From Nitrospinaceae bacterium UBA3496 (lineage in GTDB: Bacteria; UBA8248), in assembly GCA_002377645.1 (NCBI GenBank), contig DFQF01000070.1:20151-33935 (forward strand): DNA of 13,785 nt, given 5' to 3'. Numbering within the stretch: position 1 is the stretch's first letter; the number at the start of each line of letters is the position of its first letter. Made by a program: the position numbers and the translations under genes. Shown in pieces: positions 8,174-13,785 of the stretch. The notes under the pieces were generated by a model. The model worked only from the letters and a program-made list of their open reading frames with translations. It was not told the origin of the DNA and did no database searches.

Positions 8174-9331
8174 TCAAGAAAAAACTGATTCATCTGGGAA
8201 AAGACTTCTAAACTTTTGAAGTGCATACCTATCTGTCATGCCAGAAAGGTAGTCACATATCAAACGAAATTTTCCATCAGTCTTTTCTTTTTGCAAATAA
8301 CGTTCAGGAAGTTCTTTGGGCTTAGAAACATAATAGTTAAATAAGTTTGTAAGAACTTTTTCTACACTATCCTCTAATTCAGCTATTTTTATATTTTTGT
8401 ACATTCTTTCCATTAAAAACTTCTTTAATTCCTGATTTTTTAATTTCATTGAATCACTAAATGAACAAATATTATGTCCCCTATTTCTTACATCTGAAAT
8501 AGTTTCTATTTTTTGCAACGCAATACGATTTTTTGTAGATTCCACAAGATCCATTACCTGACCGTTAATCATCCTTCGTATTGTTTCATATTTCAAAATC
8601 CTCTCATTTGCTTTTGGAAACCTATCCTTAGTAACAGATAAATATTCAGTCCAGATTTCTAATTCATCTAGTTCTAGAAAACTGAACAAAGAAGAAGATA
8701 GCCCATCATCCAAATCGTGATTGTTATATGCAATTTCATCAGCCATATCAACTAATTGAGCTTCGATGGTAGGTGATATTTTGTTAGTAAAACCTTTAGG
8801 CATCTCACCATTATATTTTTCCAGATACTTAATTATCCCTTCTCTAGTTTCCCAAGTAAGATTTAATCCTAAAAAATTTGGATATCTCTCTTCTATTGAT
8901 TCAACAATACGTAGTGATTGCAAATTATGTTCAAATCCACCGTGATTAGACATCAAACTATTTAAAACTGCTTCTCCTGCATGTCCAAATGGAGGATGAC
9001 CAAGATCATGAGCAAGAGCAATAGCTTCAGATAATTCTTCATTTAATCTTAGAACTCTAGCAATCGAACGAGCAATCTGACTTACTTCAATGGTATGTGT
9101 AAGACGAGTTCTATAATGGTCTCCTGCATGATTCACAAAAACTTGAGTCTTATACTCTAATCTTCTAAACGCAGTAGTATGAATAATTCTATCTCGATCT
9201 CTTTGAAAAGCAGACCTCATAGGGTGTTCTTCTTCTAGATATGACCGACCTAGACTCCGAGAACTAAATGAAGCATAGGGAACTAGCAATTCAGATTCTC
9301 TTGTCTTTAAATTGAAAGGGGCTGGCAACAT
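8174..9331 (-). CDS. dgt: Deoxyguanosinetriphosphate triphosphohydrolase-like protein (HD domain)
   Basis: SAMHD1/Dgt-type HD hydrolase expected to split dNTPs (dGTP or others) into deoxynucleoside and triphosphate, which controls dNTP pools. The 385-residue protein fits the shorter dGTPase-like group. The metal-binding HD set is visible: His79 (TRLTHTIEVSQIAR), His108-Asp109 (ALAHDLGHPPFGHAGE) and Asp198 (DMADEIAYNNHDLDDGL). The N-terminal RDRDRIIHTTAFRRLEYKTQV (residues 44 to 64) is also typical. The start ATG at 9331 has AGGAA 7 bases upstream, inside a small hairpin. It follows the fmdB-like gene by 66 bases. Substrate and any allosteric nucleotide cannot be deduced by eye; some members are housekeeping enzymes and others help restrict phage. 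Confidence 0.9.
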   Translation of the reverse strand: MLPAPFNLKTRESELLVPYASFSSRSLGRSYLEEEHPMRSAFQRDRDRIIHTTAFRRLEYKTQVFVNHAGDHYRTRLTHTIEVSQIARSIARVLRLNEELSEAIALAHDLGHPPFGHAGEAVLNSLMSNHGGFEHNLQSLRIVESIEERYPNFLGLNLTWETREGIIKYLEKYNGEMPKGFTNKISPTIEAQLVDMADEIAYNNHDLDDGLSSSLFSFLELDELEIWTEYLSVTKDRFPKANERILKYETIRRMINGQVMDLVESTKNRIALQKIETISDVRNRGHNICSFSDSMKLKNQELKKFLMERMYKNIKIAELEDSVEKVLTNLFNYYVSKPKELPERYLQKEKTDGKFRLICDYLSGMTDRYALQKFRSLFPDESVFS

Positions 9332-9334
9332 CGG

Positions 9335-9351
9335 AGTTTCCTGATGAAACT
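9335..9351 (-). promoter_or_regulatory. Hairpin over the dgt ribosome binding site
   Basis: On the minus strand AGTTTC, loop ATCAG, GAAACT form a perfect 6-bp stem, and the likely Shine-Dalgarno AGGAA spans loop and 3' arm just before the dgt ATG. It could limit ribosome access. The stem is short and half AT, so it may also be chance. Confidence 0.35.
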
Positions 9352-9397
9352 AAATTAAAAATAACTCATGAAGGAAAAATAAAACAATTAATTAGGA

Positions 9398-9631
9398 CTA
9401 GCAGCAAGCACAACCTCCACCGCATGAATGGCCTGAACTATAAGAAGGAAAATTTGAGCTTTCAGTAGACATAGAATTCGATGCCATACTAGAAAAAACA
9501 GACAATTTTCTCTTTACCTTTTTACTAGAATCACATACAGGACATTGTATAAGACCTTCCAGATCAGAATTCTTTAATATCTTCTCAAAATCCGTATCAC
9601 ATCCAGAACAAAAGAACTCATATATTGGCAT
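9398..9631 (-). CDS. FmdB-family zinc ribbon protein
   Basis: A 77-residue protein of the FmdB/regulatory zinc-ribbon family, whose molecular role is not firmly known. It begins MPIYEFFCSGCDTDFE, as these proteins do. Cys8/Cys11 and Cys30/Cys33 form the two CxxC knuckles of a zinc ribbon. A serine-rich linker (about 45-66) leads to a tail HSCGGGCACC with four further cysteines, also common in this family and possibly a second metal site. The ATG at 9631 has AGGAG 6 bases upstream. It is 30 bases after the transaldolase gene, with which it is probably co-transcribed, and 66 bases before dgt. Confidence 0.85.
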   Translation of the reverse strand: MPIYEFFCSGCDTDFEKILKNSDLEGLIQCPVCDSSKKVKRKLSVFSSMASNSMSTESSNFPSYSSGHSCGGGCACC

Positions 9632-9661
9632 TAGTAACTCCTAAACAATTTAAAATGTAAT

Positions 9662-10306
9662 TTATTTTTGTGCTGCATTCCAATCAGAAAGAAATTTTTC
9701 CAGTCCGATATCAGTTAACGGATGTTTCAAGAGTTGCTTGATCAAACTAAATGGAATTGTCACTACATCTGCAGACATTTGAGCAGCTCTTATAAAATGC
9801 ATAGGATGTCTAACACTAGCTACTAATACTTGTGTAGGAAGATCATATGCATGAAAAATTTCAACTATAGATTCAGTCATTTCAAGACCAGATTGAGAAA
9901 TGTCATCAAGTCTCCCAACAAAAGGACTAACAAAAGAAGCTCCAGCTTTTGCAGCAAGTAGCGCTTGAGATGCATTAAAAATTAGAGTGACATTAGTATC
10001 AATGTCTTTATCCCTCAACTTTTTAACTGCTTTTATTCCATCATATCCAATAGGGATTTTCACAACTACATTTTTATGTAAAGATTTTAGTTCACAACCC
10101 TCATCAACCATCTCTTCCCATTTAGTAGAAACTACTTCCGCACTTACAGGTCCATCTATGATTTCACATATCTCTTTTATACGAGTCTTAATATCAACCT
10201 TTTCCTTGGCTATTAAAGAGGGATTGGTTGTAACCCCATCTATAACACCAGATGATGCTGCTTCTTGTATCTCTTCTAAATTAGCGGTATCAACAAAAAT
10301 TTTCAT
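9662..10306 (-). CDS. Transaldolase, small (TalC/FSA-like) type
   Basis: Schiff-base aldolase of the 214-residue TalC/MipB/FSA group, decameric in known members. It probably moves the dihydroxyacetone unit between sugar phosphates in the non-oxidative pentose phosphate pathway. Landmarks: [22 protein letters not shown] (24-32), the lysine nucleophile Lys83 in VVVKIP, NVTLIFN (105-111), SPFVGRLDD (127-135), and a C-terminal helix ending in FLSDW. At the two positions that separate fructose-6-phosphate aldolase from transaldolase, it has Glu57 (Gln59 in E. coli FsaA) and Phe129 (Tyr131 in FsaA), so transaldolase activity is favoured. The start ATG at 10306 fits the family but has no clear ribosome binding site. 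It lies 97 bases after the upstream gene. Confidence 0.92.
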   Translation of the reverse strand: MKIFVDTANLEEIQEAASSGVIDGVTTNPSLIAKEKVDIKTRIKEICEIIDGPVSAEVVSTKWEEMVDEGCELKSLHKNVVVKIPIGYDGIKAVKKLRDKDIDTNVTLIFNASQALLAAKAGASFVSPFVGRLDDISQSGLEMTESIVEIFHAYDLPTQVLVASVRHPMHFIRAAQMSADVVTIPFSLIKQLLKHPLTDIGLEKFLSDWNAAQK

Positions 10307-10332
10307 GTTTAAACCAATCTGAAAGTAATAAA

Positions 10333-10361
10333 ATTTAAAGGACTATTTCATGCTCAATCAA
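10333..10361 (-). promoter_or_regulatory. Possible promoter before the transaldolase gene
   Basis: TTGATT (10361-10356), a 17-base spacer and TTAAAT (10338-10333) each match the sigma-70 consensus at four of six positions and lie in the 97-base gap upstream of the transaldolase start. The expected leader would be about 20 bases. In DNA this AT-rich such a match can arise by chance. Confidence 0.3.
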
Positions 10362-10403
10362 TGCAAGAAAAATGTCAACTTGTCCTAGTAATTCACAAAG
10401 AAT

Positions 10404-10652
10404 CTACCTAACACCAGCATCAAAAGATTCCATACACTCTTTTGAACAAAATTTTTTTTCTTTAGAAAAAAAATTAAATGTAAATGCAGTTTTTGAAGGA
10501 AAATAAGTTTGGCAATTTGCACAAGAAATCATTTCATCTTCAAGCAAATTTTCTCGAGATCCATCATAACTTTTTTTCTTACTTTTAAAAAAAGATGAAA
10601 ACAAAGAAAAAATCACCCAAAACAAAAGTGTATATAAGATAAAGCGCAACAT
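10404..10652 (-). CDS. Small membrane-anchored four-cysteine protein, PP0621-like
   Basis: An 82-residue protein of unknown function. Residues 2-22 form one hydrophobic membrane segment, followed by a basic KSKKK stop-transfer stretch that suggests the rest lies in the cytoplasm. The C-terminal part has Cys44/Cys47 (ISCANCQTYFPS) and Cys69/Cys73 (FCSKEC), a treble-clef-like metal site. The layout of a short N-terminal helix, then CxxC...P, then CSxEC, resembles the small proteins named PP0621 family, recognised from memory and not by a search. The ATG at 10652 has AAGG 8 bases upstream. It begins 43 bases after the carB stop on the same strand, so it is probably in the carB transcript. Function cannot be stated. 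Confidence 0.7.
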   Translation of the reverse strand: MLRFILYTLLFWVIFSLFSSFFKSKKKSYDGSRENLLEDEMISCANCQTYFPSKTAFTFNFFSKEKKFCSKECMESFDAGVR

Positions 10653-10695
10653 AAGGAAAACCTTTTTCGTTTCTTCTATTATCTAAATTTCTAGA

Positions 10696-13600
10696 CTAAT
10701 GAAAATTCCCTGAATGGTAAAGCTGTATTGGACATACAGTAATTTCATTTTTCTCTAAATCTCTCAGAGATCCAACCGCTGCTCTTGCCGCAGACAATGT
10801 TGTGCAGTAAAAAATATTCCTCAAAAGTGATGTCCTCCTGATTGACCTACTATCTTTAATTGACTGTCCGTCAGATGTAGTATTCAAAACAAAATGGATT
10901 TGATCCTCTTCCATAAGATCAACTACATGGGGTCTTTTTCCATCTTTCACTTTAAATACAAGCTCAGCATCCATTCCATTATTTAGAAGTGACTTATGAG
11001 AACCTTCTGTGGCTACTAATTTAAAACCTAACTCAAGTAGCGATTGTGCTACAGGAATCATTGCCGCCTTATCTTCATCTCTGACAGAAATAAAAGCTTT
11101 TCCTTTTCTAGGTATTTTAGAACCTGCCCCTTCTTGAGCTTTTAGAAATGCAGGACCAAATTTAGAAGCTATTCCCATAACTTCTCCAGTTGACTTCATC
11201 TCAGGCCCTAAAATGACATCTACACCAGGAAATTTCTTGAAGGGGAACACAGCTTCTTTTACTCCAAAATACTTAGGCACTGGATCAACATCAAATCCAA
11301 GTTCTTTCAAACTTTTTCCCGCAATAACTTTTGTAGCAATTTTTGCAAAAGGTGTTCCTACTACTTTACTAACGAATGGAACTGTCCTGCTTGCTCTAGG
11401 ATTTACTTCTATAACAAAAACTTGTCTTTTATGGACAGCAAATTGAACATTATTAAAACCAACAACACCCAAAGATTTAGAAAGAATTCGAGTCTGTCTT
11501 TTCAACTCCTCTATTATCTCTGGACCAAGGGAATAAGGAGGTAGGGAACATGCGGAATCTCCGCTATGAATACCCGCTTCCTCTATGTGTTCCATTACAC
11601 CCGCTATTAAGACATCATTTCCATCTGAAATAGAGTCCACATCTACTTCTATAGAGTCTTCAAGAAAACGGTCTATTAAAACTGGACGATCGGAAGAAGC
11701 TTTTACTGCCTCATTCATATACTTCGACAGTTCTTGGCTATTATGAACCAAAACCATCGCTCTTCCACCAAGAACATAACTAGGTCTTACAAGAACAGGA
11801 TATCCAACAGAATCTGCAATATCCCTTGCACTCTCAAAATTAGTTGCAGTCCCAGATGGGGGTTGAGTGAGATGCAAGTCTTTTAAAAGTTTACTGAATC
11901 TTTCACGATCCTCCGTAAGATCAATACTATCTGGTATCGTCCCTATTATAGGAACCTTGGACTCTACTAAACTATTTGATAATTTTAACGGAGTCTGTCC
12001 TCCAAATTGAACGATTACTCCTTTTGGATTCTCTCTGTGCACTATTTCAAGAACATCTTCTAAAGTTAATGGTTCAAAATATAACCGATCGCTTATATCA
12101 TAATCGGTACTAACTGTTTCAGGATTACAATTTACCATCACAGAATCAAATCCTGCTTCAGAAACAGCTTGTACTCCGTGGACACAACAATAATCAAACT
12201 CAATACCTTGACCAATCCTATTAGGCCCACCACCAAGAATAATTATTGACTTACTTTCTTCTATATCTCCTAGTTCATCTTCATAGTCATAAGTAGAATA
12301 TAGATATGGTGTATAAGCCTCAAATTCAGCCGCACAGGTATCAACCTTTTTAAAAACAGGTCTAAGCCCCAATTTATATCTTGAACTTCTTACTATTGAT
12401 TCTTCCACTCCACGTATATCCGCAATCTCACGATCACAAAAACCGTTCTCTTTTAGCAATTTAAGAGAGTCATAATCGTTTAAAAGATCAGGGATTTTAC
12501 AATTTTGTTCTAACTCAACGAGATAAGAGATATGGTTTAAGAACCAAGGATCAACTGTAGATTTTTTCCATATATCTTCAAAGTCAAAACCAAGTCGAAA
12601 AGCTCTAGCAATTGACCATAAACGATCCGGATTTGGAGTTGAAATAGATTCAAATATTTTATTTTCTAATTTGTTTCCATTTAAATTATTAAATTCTTCC
12701 TCATAAGGATCCGATAATCCATACCTATCTATTTCAAGAGATCTAATAGCTTTCATCAAGGCTTCTCTGAATGTTCTTCCTATAGACATGGCCTCACCGA
12801 CTGAACGCATTTGAGTATCAAGAATCGGCTCAACCTCAGGAAATTTTTCGAAATTAAATCTAGGAAACTTAACAACACAGTAATCTATAGATGGTTCAAA
12901 CGAAGCAGGTGTCTCTTTTGTAATATCATTCGGTATTTCATCTAAAGTTAGACCTACAGCAAGTTTTGCTGCAATTTTTGCTATAGGAAAACCTGTAGCT
13001 TTACTCGCCAATGCCGAAGATCTTGATACTCTTGGATTCATTTCAATAATAACCATTCTCCCGTCAAAAGGAGAAACCCCAAATTGAATATTAGAGCCTC
13101 CACATTCGACTCCTACTTTTCTTATACAGTCAATAGCTGCATTTCTCATTATTTGATATTCACGATCTGAAAGAGTTTGAGCTGGAGCAACCGTAATAGA
13201 GTCTCCTGTATGCACCCCCATAGGATCAAGATTTTCAATTGAACAAATTATCGAAACATTGTCTTCTAGATCCCTCATTACTTCTAATTCAAACTCTTTC
13301 CAACCTAAAATACTTTCTTCAATTAAGACCTGTTTGACTGGACTCTCCGACAGGGCCCAAGATAATTTCTCTTTGAAATCATTTAGATCATAAGCCACAG
13401 CTCCACCACTACCACCTAGAGTAAAAGCAGGACGTAAAATTATTGGAAATCCTATATCTTTTGATAATTCACATCCTTTTTCTAACGATTCGACTACTTC
13501 ACTTCTTGGAAGATCTAGGCCAATCTCCTCCATAGCTTCTTTAAACAGCAATCGGTCTTCAGCACACTGAATTGCAGGTAATTGAGCTCCAATCAACTCA

Positions 13601-13785
13601 ACTTTGTACTTTTCAAGAACCCCTGACTCAGCTAGTGAAACAGCTACATTTAAAGCAGTTTGCCCACCCATAGTAGGCAACAACGCATCAGGTAACTCTT
13701 TTTGAATTATTTTCTCAACAATTTCGGGAGTGATCGGTTCTATATAAGTAAAATCTGCAACCTCTGGATCAGTCATAATTGTTGC
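10696..13785 (-). CDS. carB: Carbamoyl-phosphate synthase large subunit, N-terminus cut by right edge
   Basis: Makes carbamoyl phosphate from bicarbonate, ATP and the ammonia released by CarA, feeding pyrimidine and arginine synthesis. The frame is open to the right edge: the last bases encode [18 protein letters not shown], which corresponds to E. coli CarB from about residue 52, so about 51 residues are missing and the true start is outside. Present in order: first ATP-grasp half ([43 protein letters not shown]), the oligomerisation domain, second half from about 12250 leftward ([48 protein letters not shown]), and the MGS-like allosteric domain from about 11105 to the end ([30 protein letters not shown]). 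All key motifs are intact. Confidence 0.98.
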   Translation of the reverse strand, partial: ATIMTDPEVADFTYIEPITPEIVEKIIQKELPDALLPTMGGQTALNVAVSLAESGVLEKYKVELIGAQLPAIQCAEDRLLFKEAMEEIGLDLPRSEVVESLEKGCELSKDIGFPIILRPAFTLGGSGGAVAYDLNDFKEKLSWALSESPVKQVLIEESILGWKEFELEVMRDLEDNVSIICSIENLDPMGVHTGDSITVAPAQTLSDREYQIMRNAAIDCIRKVGVECGGSNIQFGVSPFDGRMVIIEMNPRVSRSSALASKATGFPIAKIAAKLAVGLTLDEIPNDITKETPASFEPSIDYCVVKFPRFNFEKFPEVEPILDTQMRSVGEAMSIGRTFREALMKAIRSLEIDRYGLSDPYEEEFNNLNGNKLENKIFESISTPNPDRLWSIARAFRLGFDFEDIWKKSTVDPWFLNHISYLVELEQNCKIPDLLNDYDSLKLLKENGFCDREIADIRGVEESIVRSSRYKLGLRPVFKKVDTCAAEFEAYTPYLYSTYDYEDELGDIEESKSIIILGGGPNRIGQGIEFDYCCVHGVQAVSEAGFDSVMVNCNPETVSTDYDISDRLYFEPLTLEDVLEIVHRENPKGVIVQFGGQTPLKLSNSLVESKVPIIGTIPDSIDLTEDRERFSKLLKDLHLTQPPSGTATNFESARDIADSVGYPVLVRPSYVLGGRAMVLVHNSQELSKYMNEAVKASSDRPVLIDRFLEDSIEVDVDSISDGNDVLIAGVMEHIEEAGIHSGDSACSLPPYSLGPEIIEELKRQTRILSKSLGVVGFNNVQFAVHKRQVFVIEVNPRASRTVPFVSKVVGTPFAKIATKVIAGKSLKELGFDVDPVPKYFGVKEAVFPFKKFPGVDVILGPEMKSTGEVMGIASKFGPAFLKAQEGAGSKIPRKGKAFISVRDEDKAAMIPVAQSLLELGFKLVATEGSHKSLLNNGMDAELVFKVKDGKRPHVVDLMEEDQIHFVLNTTSDGQSIKDSRSIRRTSLLRNIFYCTTLSAARAAVGSLRDLEKNEITVCPIQLYHSGNFH

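Noticed and set aside
9987..10322. Plus-strand open frame of 111 codons opposite the transaldolase gene
   Set aside because: It is a shadow of the real gene, Ser/Thr/Ile-rich as antisense translations often are, with no independent signal.
10373..10378. Perfect TTGACA on the minus strand upstream of the transaldolase gene
   Set aside because: No acceptable -10 hexamer lies 16-18 bases downstream (GAGCAT at 17), so I preferred the neighbouring TTGATT/TTAAAT pair at low confidence.
13774..13776. ATG near the right edge as the start of carB
   Set aside because: The frame continues through it to the edge, and the bases encode ATIMTDPE, an internal CarB motif. The real start is outside the window.
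1..13785. Search for a novel defence, mobile or biosynthetic system
   Set aside because: Every long frame is a recognisable core gene. I saw no transposase, integrase, toxin-antitoxin pair, repeat array, tRNA or rRNA. dgt homologues can act in phage restriction, but the setting here is housekeeping.

Overview
This is a 13.8 kb stretch of ordinary, tightly packed bacterial chromosome. It is AT-rich, and third codon positions are strongly biased to A/T. It carries eleven complete protein-coding genes and two cut by the window edges. I see no RNA gene, mobile element, CRISPR array, prophage or integration scar. A GT9 (heptosyltransferase-family) enzyme, a lepA-lepB pair and a single-pass type I signal peptidase point to a Gram-negative organism. 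The core gene set and base composition would suit a free-living, proteobacterial-grade lineage (for example deltaproteobacterial, SAR324-like or Nitrospinota-like). That placement is a guess from sequence style, not a demonstrated affiliation.

Left block (1-3662, minus strand): a compact TCA-cycle operon transcribed icd -> mdh -> sucC -> sucD, with gaps of only about 11 to 35 bases. It encodes NADP-type isocitrate dehydrogenase, an LDH-like malate dehydrogenase and both subunits of succinyl-CoA synthetase; sucD runs off the left edge. No 2-oxoglutarate-oxidising enzyme is inside the window.

Centre (3663-5578): a 181-base divergent promoter region separates icd from a short plus-strand pair. 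The pair is rsmA/ksgA (16S rRNA dimethyladenosine transferase), overlapping by 11 bases a family 9 glycosyltransferase probably involved in LPS core assembly. The second gene meets lepB tail to tail with interlocking stop codons.

Right block (5575-13785, minus strand): a run transcribed carB -> small membrane-anchored four-cysteine protein -> transaldolase -> FmdB-type zinc ribbon -> dgt -> lepA -> lepB. carB lacks about its first 50 codons at the right edge. The gaps of 97 and 86 bases before the transaldolase gene and lepA hold a possible promoter and a possible weak terminator, so this run may be several transcription units. The genes serve pyrimidine/arginine precursor synthesis, pentose phosphate metabolism, dNTP pool control, translation and protein export.

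Start codons needed attention. sucC and mdh are best started at the second of two adjacent start-like codons, judged by Shine-Dalgarno spacing. sucD and lepB use GTG, and lepA uses TTG. I found no convincing new biological system. The points worth a second look are small: a 7-residue insertion in SucD, a substituted lysine in KsgA, four paired cysteines in LepB, a hairpin over the dgt ribosome binding site, overlapping gene ends, and two uncharacterised four-cysteine small proteins near each other.
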